Shown: positions 9,109-18,656, numbered from the stretch's first letter. The stretch is 64,000 nt of DNA from Verrucomicrobiales bacterium (GCA_029213005.1 JARGPI010000029.1:25596-89595); one strand, 5' to 3'. Notes: generated by a model from the letters alone, not told the origin. Numbers and translations: made by a program.

Positions 9109-9903
9109 ATGGCCGGTCGGAAAGTGGGAATTCTGGATTCCGGAGTCGGAGGTTTGTCCGTGCTTCGGGAAATCCGGAACCGGCTTCCCGATCTGGATCT
9201 CCACTACATCGGAGATTCCGCGTGGTGTCCTTACGGCGTGAGGAGTTCCGAAGAGATCTGCGGCCGGGTCGGGAAGATCGTCGATTACCTGCTGACTCAG
9301 GAGGTGTCTCTAATCGTTTTGGCCTGCAATTCCGCGACGATTCATGCGGTGGAGTGGTTGCGAAATATCTACACGGTTCCTTTTGTCGGGATGGAGCCCG
9401 GCGTGAAGCCCGCATCCGCCGCCACCAAATCGGGAGTGATTGGAGTCCTCGCCACTGAGGCATCGATTGCCGGTGAGAAGTTTCATCGGCTTGTCGATTC
9501 AACTGCGCACGGCGTGACGGTGATCACGCAGCCCTGCCCGAAATTTGTAGAAATGGTTGAACGGGGGATTCTTGAAGGTCCCGCCGTCGACGATGCGATT
9601 CACGAATACACCGATCAAATTGTCGAAAAAGGTGCCGATGTCGTCGTTCTGGGATGCACTCATTATCCCTTTCTTCGCGAATCCATCCGCAGAATTCTTC
9701 CCGACTCTGTGACAATAATTGATACCGGGGAAGCCGTGGCCCGCCGCGTGGCGAGCCTTTTAGAGGAAGCCACCGGTAGCGGTGAAACGGTGATCGAGAC
9801 CACCGGCGACCTTGAACTCTGGAATCAGGTGGTTCCGGTGTTACTGGATAGACCGGCGGCGGCGCTGGCTTGTCGAAAGTTGGTGGAAGACTCCGCTCAA
9901 TAA
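9109..9903 (+). CDS. murI: glutamate racemase
   Basis: Converts L-glutamate to D-glutamate for peptidoglycan synthesis. The family opening GILDSGVGGLSVL starts at residue 7. The two catalytic cysteines are in LACNSATIHA (near residue 73) and LGCTHYPFL (near 184). About 264 residues, normal length. I place the start at ATG 9109 because the longer frame back to 9058 would overlap the DAHP synthase gene and add an unrelated leader. It is last in the plus-strand run and converges on the MYG1-like gene with a gap of three bases. Confidence 0.94.
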   Translation: MAGRKVGILDSGVGGLSVLREIRNRLPDLDLHYIGDSAWCPYGVRSSEEICGRVGKIVDYLLTQEVSLIVLACNSATIHAVEWLRNIYTVPFVGMEPGVKPASAATKSGVIGVLATEASIAGEKFHRLVDSTAHGVTVITQPCPKFVEMVERGILEGPAVDDAIHEYTDQIVEKGADVVVLGCTHYPFLRESIRRILPDSVTIIDTGEAVARRVASLLEEATGSGETVIETTGDLELWNQVVPVLLDRPAAALACRKLVEDSAQ

Positions 9904-9906
9904 TTT

Positions 9907-10779
9907 CTATTTCACGGCCATCGTGATCAAATCTTTGAGCCGCGCTTCTTCGGTCGCAGAGGTCTTGCAGACGAATCCCCGGGCGTGGGCGAAGTGAACG
10001 TCTTCGCAGGCGTTTTCCAGAGCGGAAAAATCGACCCGCTGATCGTCGTTGTAGCGGGAGAGACCAAATCCGTCGCCGCGCCGATCCGGATAGACAATGG
10101 CGATGACGGTTTCCTCTTTACCCTGCTCCTCGATGTATCTCCCCAGACCGCTGCTGGCGTCGTCGGGCAGAGGATTTGTCCGCGGCATGTAGATCACTTC
10201 ATAGGGGCCGAATGAGGATGATTCCAACGTCCAGAACTGGGCGTGCTGGTCAATATATTCGAGGCGGGTTCTCAGTTCCTTCAGATAGGTAATGAGGTCT
10301 TCGCCAATCATATTCATAAACTGCCAGATCGGGGAATCCGGAGTCAGTTCGGTGCATTTCGCGAATCGGCGCAGGAGGGTGATATCTACCGGGGAATTGG
10401 TTTTTGAGATGATTTCCCGTTCCACACCGAGCCATTTAGCGGTTTCGTTAGGGCCGCGGGTGTCAAACCATTCAGCAGGCTCGAGCCAGTCACAGAATTT
10501 CCGGGCATCGTCGTAAAGTTCGAGGTGCTGAAGCACGAGACTGAGGGCGCAGGTTGGTGGGTAGTCGCGGGGGAACTGGTGATGATCGAAATTTCCGCGT
10601 TCCGGATCGTGTTCATGTCCCACGTCGATGACGAGGGTTTCCGGATCGGCGAGGTCTTCCGGAGTCGGTTCGCGACGCACCACGGGAGCCTGATGAATAT
10701 GGACGAGCAGGCTGCAGGCTAAAAGGTCGTCTTTGTGCGCTCCACCAGGGTGCGTCAGAATTTGCCGAATGGTTTTCAT
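9907..10779 (-). CDS. MYG1 family (DHH-like) metal-dependent hydrolase
   Basis: Matches the MYG1/UPF0160 family, related to DHH phosphoesterases; eukaryotic MYG1 is a 3'-5' RNA exonuclease, while the bacterial role is poorly defined. The opening motif, usually T-H-x-G-x-F-H-x-D-E, appears as THPGGAHKDDLLA, with Ala for Phe and Asp for Glu. The metal site DVGHEHDPERGNFDHHQF follows around residues 55-75. The start at 10779 (MKTIRQILTHPGG) places the motif at the normal position; a longer reading adds 46 residues without family similarity. 290 residues. It converges with murI. Confidence 0.82.
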   Translation of the reverse strand: MKTIRQILTHPGGAHKDDLLACSLLVHIHQAPVVRREPTPEDLADPETLVIDVGHEHDPERGNFDHHQFPRDYPPTCALSLVLQHLELYDDARKFCDWLEPAEWFDTRGPNETAKWLGVEREIISKTNSPVDITLLRRFAKCTELTPDSPIWQFMNMIGEDLITYLKELRTRLEYIDQHAQFWTLESSSFGPYEVIYMPRTNPLPDDASSGLGRYIEEQGKEETVIAIVYPDRRGDGFGLSRYNDDQRVDFSALENACEDVHFAHARGFVCKTSATEEARLKDLITMAVK

Positions 10780-10863
10780 GAGCGCGCAGTGTAAACCGGT
10801 CGATCTTCTTCTCAAGTTTCCAGTTTTCCTTTGCCTGTCGGAGGTAACTCGCCAAGTTCCGGT

Positions 10864-11985
10864 ATGGAAAAAATGCGTATCGCACTGCTCGGCCACCGTT
10901 TTATGGGGCGTGCTCATTCAAATGCCTGGCGACAGGTCTCAAAATTTTTCGATCCTCCGTTTGAACCGGTTCTTCAAGTCGTTTGTGGCAGGGATCGCGA
11001 AGACCTCCAAACCTTTGCCGATAAATGGGGCTGGGCGGAAGTCGAAACGGACTGGATGAAGGTGATGGAGCGGGATGATATCGATATCATCGACATCGCG
11101 CTCCCGACGCACATGCATGCCGAGACCGCGATCGCAGCGGCTGAGGCGGGGAAACATATTTTCTGTGAGAAGCCGTTCTGCAATACCCTCGCTCAGGCCG
11201 AGGCGATGCTCGCGGTCGCGGAGGATGCGGGAGTGGTCCATTATTTGAATCACAATTACCGCCGTTGTCCCGCGGTCTTTCTCGCGAAGCAGATGATCGA
11301 TTCCGGCGAAATCGGAAAAATTCTTCACTGGCGGGGAGCCTATCAGCAAAGCTGGCTGCTCGATCCAAAGCATCCGATTGACTGGAAATTGCGTCGTGAC
11401 ACAGCAGCGGCGGGACCTCTCTGGGATCTCGGATCACATGCCGTGGACCTCGCCCATTTCCTGGTCGGTGATTTTGCCAATATCACCTGCCAAACCACGC
11501 AGTTTCAAAAGGAACGCCCTCTGGCTGATAATCCCTCGAAAAAGGGGGCCGTGGAAGTGGAGTGCTCCGCTCTCATGCTGGCGGAATTTAAAAACGGGGC
11601 TCAGGGCACCATTGAAACGACCCGCTACGCCTCGGGACGTCGCAACCGCCATACCTTCGAGGTTTATGGCACCAAAGGCTCGCTGACCTGGGATATGGAG
11701 GACATGAATCGTCTCAAATTTTATTCAGAAAAAGACCCGAAAGAGACCTCCGGTTTCCGGGACATTATGGTAACTGAGCCAACGCATGAATATGCGAAGA
11801 ACTGGTGGCCTCCGGGACACATTATCGGTTATGAGCATGGTTTTGTGCATGCCGCTGCGGATTTTCTGGAGGCGATCAAAACCAAGCAGGGCATCACGCC
11901 TGATTTTGCGGATGGGGTGAAAATCACCCGCGTGCTCGAAGCCGCTCTGGAATCATCGGAGACCCATTGCCGGGTCGCGCTTTGA
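10864..11985 (+). CDS. Gfo/Idh/MocA family oxidoreductase
   Basis: NAD(P)-dependent sugar or polyol dehydrogenase fold. An N-terminal Rossmann domain begins MEKMRIALLGHRFMGRAHSN, then the conserved CEKPF (catalytic Lys region) near residue 100, and a C-terminal domain with DLGSHAVDLAHFL in the substrate site. The nucleotide loop has the relaxed form LGHRFMGRAH instead of GxGxxG, as in several subfamilies. About 373 residues. ATG 10864 is chosen; ATG 10873 is also possible. Substrate cannot be inferred. Such genes are often numerous in Verrucomicrobiota. Confidence 0.88.
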   Translation: MEKMRIALLGHRFMGRAHSNAWRQVSKFFDPPFEPVLQVVCGRDREDLQTFADKWGWAEVETDWMKVMERDDIDIIDIALPTHMHAETAIAAAEAGKHIFCEKPFCNTLAQAEAMLAVAEDAGVVHYLNHNYRRCPAVFLAKQMIDSGEIGKILHWRGAYQQSWLLDPKHPIDWKLRRDTAAAGPLWDLGSHAVDLAHFLVGDFANITCQTTQFQKERPLADNPSKKGAVEVECSALMLAEFKNGAQGTIETTRYASGRRNRHTFEVYGTKGSLTWDMEDMNRLKFYSEKDPKETSGFRDIMVTEPTHEYAKNWWPPGHIIGYEHGFVHAAADFLEAIKTKQGITPDFADGVKITRVLEAALESSETHCRVAL

Positions 11986-12002
11986 TCCCGGCCCCGAATT
12001 TG

Positions 12003-12023
12003 CCCGCGACGCTACGTCGCGGG
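12003..12023. repeat. short perfect hairpin
   Basis: The nine-base arms CCCGCGACG and CGTCGCGGG flank a CTA loop, 18 bases after the oxidoreductase stop. No T run follows, so it is either a weak terminator or a small palindromic repeat. Confidence 0.45.
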
Positions 12024-12142
12024 GAATGTCGGGCGGTAATTTTCATGTTGGACAGTTTCGTGCGTCTGTCAGTGGGCTTTTATCGTTTTCGCTAACAAAA
12101 CCCAAAAAGCGGAAATAGCCCCTGATACGGCCTCTTGATAAA

Positions 12143-15100
12143 ATGACCGAAAATCGCGAAACTATACCCGTGAAATTACGTTTACGCCTCTCCGCCCCCG
12201 GATTGATGGTCGCTGCTTTGGCTTTGATCAATATTTCGCAGGCCGAATTAACTCCCAAAGATTACACGGTTTCCGATGGATTGACGGTTACCAGCGCGGT
12301 CAAACCGGGGCTCGTCAAACATCCGATGATGACGACTCTCGACGATATGGGACGTCTCTTTGTGGCAGAGAGTTCCGGTGTCAATCTCGATAAAGAGGAG
12401 TTGCTCAAAGAGAAGCCTCACTCGATCAAACGGTTAACCGATACCGATGGCGACGGAGTCTTTGACGAGGCGACCACTTTCGCTGACGGGATGACCTTTC
12501 CCCAGGGGGCACTCTGGGTTTACGACAGTCTGTATGTGATGTCGCCTCCGGGTCTGTGGAATCTGCAGGACACTGACGACGATGGCATTGCAGATAAACG
12601 GGAGATGATTGTCTCGGGCTTTGATTTCACAGGTAACGCGGCGGATGTGCACGGTCCGTTTCTACACCCCAATGGCCGATTGTATTGGTGCCATGGCCGG
12701 AAGGGCCACGAGGTGACGGATCCTCAGAGCGGAAAATTAGTCAGCAAGGCGAAAGGAGCCCGGATCTGGTCCTGCGAAATTGATGGAAGCGATGTGCGGG
12801 TGCACGCGGGCGGGGGAATGGACAACCCGGTGGAAGTCGATTTTACGGAAACAGGGGAGATCATCGGATCGGTTAATTTGTTTTACGGAAAACCGAGGGG
12901 CGACACGCTGGTTCATTGGTTGTATGGCGGCGCTTATCCGAGACGGGATCAGGGAGCGGTGCTCGCGGAGTTCAAACGGACCGGACCTCTCCTCGGCGAA
13001 CTGCATAATTTCGGGCACGTGGCGGTTTCCGGAATGTGCCGGTATCGGAGCGGGGCCTTGAATCCCGACTGGAAAGATCAGTGGCTCGTGTCGCATTTTA
13101 ATTCCAACCAGGTCACGATGACGAAGCTGGAAAAAAGCGGCTCGACCTACGAAGCGACCGGCACAGAGACCATTTTTCAACTGAACCGCCCCAATGCCCA
13201 CCTCACCGATGTGATGGAGGATCGGAACGGCGATCTACTCGTCATCGATACCGGGGGATGGTTTCGGAAAGGCTGTCCTTCCTCACAGGTCGCCCGTCCC
13301 GAGGTAGCTGGCGGGATTTATCGAGTCAGTAAAAAGGATAAACCTTATGAGCAGGTCAAATTTCCTACGGTAACCCAGTGGGAGGCCTTTGATCCGATTC
13401 AGGTCGCCGCCCAGATCAAAACCGAACACGCCTTTCTGCGGGACCGGGTCGTGACGGAGTTCGCGATTCGGGGGCATTCCTCAATTCCTGAGATCGAATT
13501 GATTCTCGATGATCCCGAATCCACCCCCGATCAGCGGAGAGCCTGCGTCTGGGCGCTCGCGAGGATGCGTTTTTCCGATTCACCGGATTTGATTCGCCGC
13601 ACTTTACGGGATCCTGATCCAACCGTGAAAATCGCGGCTTGTAATGCGTTTGCGGTGACCCGGTCGTGGCAGCAAATCGCTGAAAATGAACCGAATGAGC
13701 TGATTTATGAGCTGGAACGAAATAAGACCATTTCCGGTGCCCTGGCTGATCTCGTCAGAGGAGGCGATCCGGAAGTCGCGCGAAATGCGGCGATGGCGCT
13801 CGGGTCGATGGCGGAAGTCAGATCGATCGGCAGTCTGTTTGGTCGAGTCGGCCGGGAAGGGGTGGATCGTGCCCTGCAGCACGCCATCACCTATGCGCTG
13901 ATCCAGATGGAAGATCCGGAACCGGTTCGGGAGCAATTAAAGAGTGGAAATGCGGCTCAGAAGAATGTCGCGCTTTGGGCACTCGAGGGCATGGAGGAAT
14001 ATGAACTGGAATTTCTCGATGTGGTTCTCCTGCTCGACAGCGGAGATGAAACCCTCCGCGAAACGGTAGCGGAAATCGCGAGAGCTCATCCCGAATGGGA
14101 CGGCGCGATCGCCAATCAGTTCTATCTCTTCACCGATGAGTTAACGCCCCAGAAAGAGGCGCAGATCCTCGAGCTGGCTCCCGGGTTTACCCGCACACCG
14201 CCGATTCTCTCCTTTGTCACTTATCTGATGAATCATCAGGATGAGGCCGTTTCAAGTCTCGCCGGAAAACTGCTCCCCCAGTTTTCGAATTATGAATTCC
14301 AGAAGGAATGGGAGGAGCCCTTTCGAAATTGGCTGGAGAATCCTGATACGAGGATGGTTGCGCTCGACAGCTTGGCCAATACCAAAACCGATCTTTTCGA
14401 TGAAGACCTCACCGCTATTGCCGCCGATACCGAAGCATCGCCAATTGTGAGAATCAAAGCGCTGCAGGCGAAGTCGCAGAAAAGTCAGGTCCTTTCCGAT
14501 GCCGCTTTCGAGCTGATTGTCGATATTTTGACCAATAGCAAAGACAGCGCTCTCCGCGCCACCGCGATTCGCATTCTGGAAAAATCCGGACTGAATGTGA
14601 AGCAGCGGAATACGATCGCCGGGATGCTCGATCAGGCCGATCCCGTCGAGTTACCCGGTCTATTCAGGATTTTCCGGACGATTCCAAACGAAGAGCAGGC
14701 CAAAATCCTCGTGGAAACCCTGCCGAAGTCGCCCGGATTTGGAGGACTTAGCATGGCAGAGGTCCGCGGGAAGTTTTCCGGATTCAATTCAGAAATTCGC
14801 GATGCGATTGATGATGCAGTAGCGAAAGTCGAGGAGCAGAACGAAGCGCGAAAAGAAAAACTCACCTCGCTCGTCGCCGAGATTGAGAAAGGCGATCCTG
14901 AGCAGGGGAAGCTTCATTTTAAAGCCGGAAAAGGCGCTTGCATCACCTGTCACAAAATAGGTGAAGAGGGGAAAATGATAGGGCCCGATTTATCAAAGCT
15001 CGGGAACATCAGAAAACCGGTCGACTTTATCGAATCGATTCTCTATCCCAGTGAATCGATTGCGCGAGATTACGAAAGTTATCTGGTTAGCCTGAAAGAC

Positions 15101-15307
15101 GACAGTCAGCACATCGGTGTGATTCACGAAGAAACCGAGCAGGTTGTTTTCCTGACCGATATGACGGGGCTGGTTCACGAGCTGGACCGGAATAAGATAA
15201 AAGAAATTCAGCGAAATCCCTATTCGCTGATGCCGGTAGGGCTCGATCAGAGCATGGAACAACAGGAACTGCTTGACCTCGTCAGCTACCTGATGAGTCT
15301 CAAATAG
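12143..15307 (+). CDS. exported PVC-type haem-binding CxxCH protein with beta-propeller and HEAT repeats
   Basis: Large exported protein of the type found repeatedly in Planctomycetes and Verrucomicrobia. A signal peptide (about residues 1-36, cleavage near SQA) is followed by a putative membrane-bound dehydrogenase beta-propeller domain (about 40-410). That domain carries calcium-like DTDGDGVFDEA and DTDDDGIADKRE loops. Next come helical HEAT-like repeats (about 440-880), and last a c-type haem domain with CITCH at residues 933-937 followed by IGPDLSKLG. The methionine-bearing end MPVGLDQSMEQQELLDLVSYLMSLK is typical. 1,054 residues. The family is inferred to act in periplasmic electron transfer linked to carbohydrate oxidation; substrate unknown. 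It is preceded by a Gfo/Idh/MocA gene, a pairing seen with sugar catabolism. Confidence 0.9.
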   Translation: MTENRETIPVKLRLRLSAPGLMVAALALINISQAELTPKDYTVSDGLTVTSAVKPGLVKHPMMTTLDDMGRLFVAESSGVNLDKEELLKEKPHSIKRLTDTDGDGVFDEATTFADGMTFPQGALWVYDSLYVMSPPGLWNLQDTDDDGIADKREMIVSGFDFTGNAADVHGPFLHPNGRLYWCHGRKGHEVTDPQSGKLVSKAKGARIWSCEIDGSDVRVHAGGGMDNPVEVDFTETGEIIGSVNLFYGKPRGDTLVHWLYGGAYPRRDQGAVLAEFKRTGPLLGELHNFGHVAVSGMCRYRSGALNPDWKDQWLVSHFNSNQVTMTKLEKSGSTYEATGTETIFQLNRPNAHLTDVMEDRNGDLLVIDTGGWFRKGCPSSQVARPEVAGGIYRVSKKDKPYEQVKFPTVTQWEAFDPIQVAAQIKTEHAFLRDRVVTEFAIRGHSSIPEIELILDDPESTPDQRRACVWALARMRFSDSPDLIRRTLRDPDPTVKIAACNAFAVTRSWQQIAENEPNELIYELERNKTISGALADLVRGGDPEVARNAAMALGSMAEVRSIGSLFGRVGREGVDRALQHAITYALIQMEDPEPVREQLKSGNAAQKNVALWALEGMEEYELEFLDVVLLLDSGDETLRETVAEIARAHPEWDGAIANQFYLFTDELTPQKEAQILELAPGFTRTPPILSFVTYLMNHQDEAVSSLAGKLLPQFSNYEFQKEWEEPFRNWLENPDTRMVALDSLANTKTDLFDEDLTAIAADTEASPIVRIKALQAKSQKSQVLSDAAFELIVDILTNSKDSALRATAIRILEKSGLNVKQRNTIAGMLDQADPVELPGLFRIFRTIPNEEQAKILVETLPKSPGFGGLSMAEVRGKFSGFNSEIRDAIDDAVAKVEEQNEARKEKLTSLVAEIEKGDPEQGKLHFKAGKGACITCHKIGEEGKMIGPDLSKLGNIRKPVDFIESILYPSESIARDYESYLVSLKDDSQHIGVIHEETEQVVFLTDMTGLVHELDRNKIKEIQRNPYSLMPVGLDQSMEQQELLDLVSYLMSLK

Positions 15308-15356
15308 AAATACCTACTGGACTAAGCGGTCTTTGAGGCCAAATTGTTACGGAACA

Positions 15357-15911
15357 ATGAGTGATAGCGAGCACGAGCACGAAGAGGACATTTATGCCGG
15401 GGTTCCCCGGGAACCCATCCCAAAGATTTTATTCTCATTCTATGAGGACCGGCCTTTTGTCTCCTGCACTCGTTGTGGGGAGAGTCTCGCTGACTTTCCC
15501 GGAGGCTATAAAGTTTCGAAAAATTTCAAGAAAGGTGAAGTCATCATCGAATACGCCCTCTGTATGCCATGCATGGAAGGGATGATGAACGAAGCCTCTG
15601 AGGAATCCAAAAAGGTACTGCACGAATTTCAGGAAGAACGCTTCCGGAACGTCTCCGGTTTTGAAGAATGTGCGCTCTGTGAGAAGACGCAGGATACCGC
15701 ACGCGGCGAAGAATTCGGGCTGACGGGTATCTGTCAGGGTGGCGACATGATCGACAGCGCGATGATCTGCATCGAGTGTATGGAAGACATGTCCGAAATC
15801 ATTTCCGATGAAACCCGTGGCAAATGGAATCGCTTCCGCGAAGAAAACTTCCCCGGTGTCCCCGGCGATTTCGAGCCCATGCCCGAGAAGCCGACTCCCA
15901 TGGTTTTTTAG
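15357..15911 (+). CDS. hypothetical cysteine-rich (zinc-ribbon-like) cytoplasmic protein
   Basis: Not recognised as a named family. It carries four CxxC pairs: CTRC, CMPC, CALC and CIEC. They are arranged as two halves, each with one pair near the start and another about 40-70 residues later, suggesting two metal-binding zinc-ribbon-like units. No signal peptide or membrane segment; the protein is acidic. ATG 15357 gives 184 residues; an upstream TTG at 15333 is less likely. It follows the haem protein after about 50 bases. A palindromic repeat starts three bases after the stop. Confidence 0.65.
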   Translation: MSDSEHEHEEDIYAGVPREPIPKILFSFYEDRPFVSCTRCGESLADFPGGYKVSKNFKKGEVIIEYALCMPCMEGMMNEASEESKKVLHEFQEERFRNVSGFEECALCEKTQDTARGEEFGLTGICQGGDMIDSAMICIECMEDMSEIISDETRGKWNRFREENFPGVPGDFEPMPEKPTPMVF

Positions 15912-15913
15912 GA

Positions 15914-16051
15914 TTGTACAGGGTACAATTCCAGACTGTACAGGGTACAATTTACTCTTGTTCTTGCTCCTACTCTTGTTCTTGATCCCCGTTTTTCGAG
16001 CAAGAGCAAGAGCAAGAGCAAGAGCAAGAGCAAGAGCAAGAGCAAGAGCAA
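15914..16051. repeat. composite repeat: paired TGTACAGGGTACA palindromes plus (GAGCAA)9 hairpin
   Basis: Two TGTACAGGGTACA units lie within 15914-15951. They are followed by a pyrimidine-rich arm with CTTGTTCTTG phrases, a loop with ATCCCCGTTTTTC, and nine tandem GAGCAA copies (15998-16051) that can pair back to the CTTGTTCTTG arm. The same composite occurs near 29978-30095 in the opposite part order and with four GAGCAA copies. Apparent reading frames of Arg-Ala repeats here are by-products of the hexamer. Confidence 0.85.
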
Positions 16052-16120
16052 GAATCCACCGCTCCCGAAAGATCCAAGTAAATGATGGCTTCAAATTGGG
16101 CCTTGTGGTAGAAGTCCGTC

Positions 16121-16906
16121 ATGATGCTTGGAGCAATCGCAGGTGATATAATCGGCTCAATTTTTGAGTCAAAGAACATAAAGCACGCGGATTTCGAACC
16201 GCTTTTCCAGATCAACACGACCTGGACCGACGACACGGTTTTAACCCTCGCTACCGCAGACTTGCTCACCTATGGCGGGACCTATGCGGATGTCTATCAG
16301 ATCTATGGATGCCGATATCCTTTTGCGGGCTACGGCGGGAGTTTTTTCGAGTGGATGAAAAAAGAAAACCCCGCTCCTTACAACAGTTGGGGAAACGGTG
16401 CCGGCATGCGAGTCAGCCCGATCGGTTGGGCACGCGACTCCGTTGACGAAGTTCTGGCAGAGGCGGAACGCTCTGCCGAAGTGACCCACAATCACCCCGA
16501 GGGGATCAAAGGAGCTAAGGCGATTGCTCTTGCTGTCTATTTGGCCCGCACCGGTGTTAGTAAAGAAAAGATCCGTCGCGAGATTGAAGATCGCTTCGAG
16601 TATAACCTATCCCGTACCCTGGATGAGATCAGGCCCAAGTATGGATTTGATGTCAGTTGTCAGGGATCCGTCCCCGAAGCTATCATCGCTTTTCTCGAGT
16701 CGACCGATTTCGAATCCGCAATTCGTTTAGCCATATCCATCGGTGGAGACAGTGACACCATCGCCTGCATGGCCGGATCCATCGCTCAGGCTCACTACGG
16801 AAAAATCCCTGCGGCAATTACCGACACCTGTCGCGAAAAACTCCACAAGCGCCTCCTCCCGGTGCTGGATGAATTCTGTGAAAAGTATCCGGATGTCGAC
16901 AAGTAG
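16121..16906 (+). CDS. ADP-ribosylglycohydrolase family protein
   Basis: DraG/ARH-type hydrolase, expected to remove ADP-ribose from proteins or related substrates using a dinuclear metal site. The N-terminal GAIAGDIIGSIFE and the metal-site motif TWTDDTVLT are visible in the first 50 residues. GNGAGMRVSPIGW comes in the middle, and the C-terminal metal motif SIGGDSDTIACMAG near residue 208. 261 residues. The start lies at two successive ATG codons (16121/16124). It begins about 70 bases after the composite repeat. No dinitrogenase reductase or ADP-ribosyltransferase gene is nearby, so the target is unknown. Confidence 0.9.
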   Translation: MMLGAIAGDIIGSIFESKNIKHADFEPLFQINTTWTDDTVLTLATADLLTYGGTYADVYQIYGCRYPFAGYGGSFFEWMKKENPAPYNSWGNGAGMRVSPIGWARDSVDEVLAEAERSAEVTHNHPEGIKGAKAIALAVYLARTGVSKEKIRREIEDRFEYNLSRTLDEIRPKYGFDVSCQGSVPEAIIAFLESTDFESAIRLAISIGGDSDTIACMAGSIAQAHYGKIPAAITDTCREKLHKRLLPVLDEFCEKYPDVDK

Positions 16907-17004
16907 GTAAATCATGCCATCGCCCGTATAGTAGCATCTAATATGCTAAGTAATAGATGTGGGTGCTACCGTTCCAAAATTAACGATACCCGTCGCCCTG
17001 TAAA

Positions 17005-17502
17005 ATGATCACTTGTCGCCGAGCAACCAGGAATGATGTTTCGCTATTCAAAGAGGTGCGCTTGAAGGCACTAAAGGACTGTCCGGATGCCTATGGGTCG
17101 ACCTACGAGTCGGCAATAAAACGCGACCAACTTTCCTGGGAAGAGCAACTGTGGTCGACCATAAGTGGCGGCGATCGGAACACTCAGTTTGCGTTCGAGG
17201 GTGATCGTTGCATCGGCATCGCTGCGTTGTATCGCGAGCCGGCGGCTCCATCTGGTGATATTATCATGATGTGGGTCGATCCCGAATACCGGGGCTCCGG
17301 CGCGGCTGCAGCGCTGGTGGGCAATTTGATAAGCTGGGCAAAGGAATCGGGATTCACGGCAGTCTGCCTGGACGTGACTGACTCGAACGCACGTGCCATC
17401 CAGTTTTACGAAAATCAAGGATTTCACGATACCGGAGAGAAGGTCGAAGTTGATTATGCCCGCAATCTCAGCGGCATCCGTATGACCCGATCATTGATCT
17501 GA
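17005..17502 (+). CDS. GNAT family N-acetyltransferase
   Basis: Small acetyl-CoA-dependent acyltransferase. Motif A is visible as MMWVDPEYRGSGAAAALV, with the acetyl-CoA pyrophosphate-binding R-G-S-G-A-A loop near residue 95, and ending motif NARAIQFYENQGF. 165 residues, a single GNAT domain with no fusion partner. Acceptor unknown. A monocistronic transcript is likely from the spacing. Confidence 0.9.
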   Translation: MITCRRATRNDVSLFKEVRLKALKDCPDAYGSTYESAIKRDQLSWEEQLWSTISGGDRNTQFAFEGDRCIGIAALYREPAAPSGDIIMMWVDPEYRGSGAAAALVGNLISWAKESGFTAVCLDVTDSNARAIQFYENQGFHDTGEKVEVDYARNLSGIRMTRSLI

Positions 17503-17579
17503 CGTGATTTTGCGAGGTATTTCGACGATTTAATGAAAGTAGACAAAGCTCGGGTTTTCCGATAGAACCGTCCGTTGGA

Positions 17580-18656
17580 ATGGAATGGTTTTACGCATCA
17601 CGCGGAGAAACTGTGGGTCCGGTTGATCCGCTGACGCTAAAGGATTTATTTCGTACGGGGGCAATCAATGAAGAGACCTTTGTCTGGAACGAGTCGTTGG
17701 AGGATTGGAAACCGCTTGGAGCTATTGCGGACCAGATCGATGTTCAGGAACGCGTTGCCGTGCCGGAGCCGGGCCCTGTTCTGCCACCGGTGCAGAGCAC
17801 AGCACCGGTATCGCAGGATCTGGAGATTTGCGCCTACTCCGGCCGGACTTTGCCGAGGTCGGAGATGTTGAATTTTGGTGAGCAATGGATCGCCCCGGAG
17901 TGCAAAGACGATTTTCTTCAGTCGGTGATGGAAGGCGATGAATCCTCAGAGGAGTTCAGCGGTGACAATCGCGAAACGACTCTGGGTGTGTGGCTGATCA
18001 TGACGCAGTCGTTGACGATTTTTCGGAAGAGCCTCGGCGCGATTCTGATTTGCCAAAGCATCATTTGGCTTCCCGCCAGTTTTCTGGACAGCTACATTAC
18101 CTACGAGGTGGCCGCGGACATGGATTTTGCCCAATCCGCCCGCCTCACCAATCTAATTGATCTGGTCTTTGGTATCATCGCAACGGCCGCGACCTATGGC
18201 GTGGTGTCGCGGGCGTGGGACGGTGAGAAAATCGGGGTGCGCGAAGCGATGGGGATTGGTCTGGGCAACTATTTCCGCTTTCTCGGCACCAGCTTTTTGC
18301 GGAACCTGTTGGTTGGGCTGTCGCTGCTGCTTTTGATTATCCCGGCCCTGATTTTAATGGTTCGATGGATCGTGGCCCTTCCCGTGGCATTGGATTCCGA
18401 GCAGGGTGGGTCCGAGGCACTGCGCGAAAGCTGGGAATTAACTCGTGGAAATTATTGGAAAATTGTCGGCATCCAGTTCTCGGCGTTCTGCCTTGCTGGA
18501 GTCGCCTGTATCCCGTTGGTGGTTCCGGTTATTCTATTCGAGGCATTTTTCGAAGTCTGGTGGGCCGATGGGATTTTTCTCTGGTTCCTACAGCTCGTGT
18601 TCAGTTTCATTTTCGTCGAGACTTTTGTGCTGTACCGCCATTTGCAAGGGGACTAA
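17580..18656 (+). CDS. GYF-domain membrane protein
   Basis: The N-terminal GYF_2 domain (residues 1-55, beginning MEWFYASRGETVGPVD and containing NESLEDWKPLG) is a predicted peptide-binding module. A variable linker with Pro and Glu and a CAYSGRTLPRSEM segment with a single cysteine follows. From about residue 140 there are five or six hydrophobic helices, resembling the membrane domain often paired with GYF_2 in Verrucomicrobiota and Planctomycetes. 358 residues. Function unknown. The 3' end is included in a region duplicated about 370 bases downstream. Confidence 0.75.
   Translation: MEWFYASRGETVGPVDPLTLKDLFRTGAINEETFVWNESLEDWKPLGAIADQIDVQERVAVPEPGPVLPPVQSTAPVSQDLEICAYSGRTLPRSEMLNFGEQWIAPECKDDFLQSVMEGDESSEEFSGDNRETTLGVWLIMTQSLTIFRKSLGAILICQSIIWLPASFLDSYITYEVAADMDFAQSARLTNLIDLVFGIIATAATYGVVSRAWDGEKIGVREAMGIGLGNYFRFLGTSFLRNLLVGLSLLLLIIPALILMVRWIVALPVALDSEQGGSEALRESWELTRGNYWKIVGIQFSAFCLAGVACIPLVVPVILFEAFFEVWWADGIFLWFLQLVFSFIFVETFVLYRHLQGD

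Noticed and set aside
15808..16146. Arg-Ala repeat protein over the GAGCAA run
   Set aside because: The frame exists only because the hexamer is open in all phases. It starts inside another gene and the second copy has a different count.
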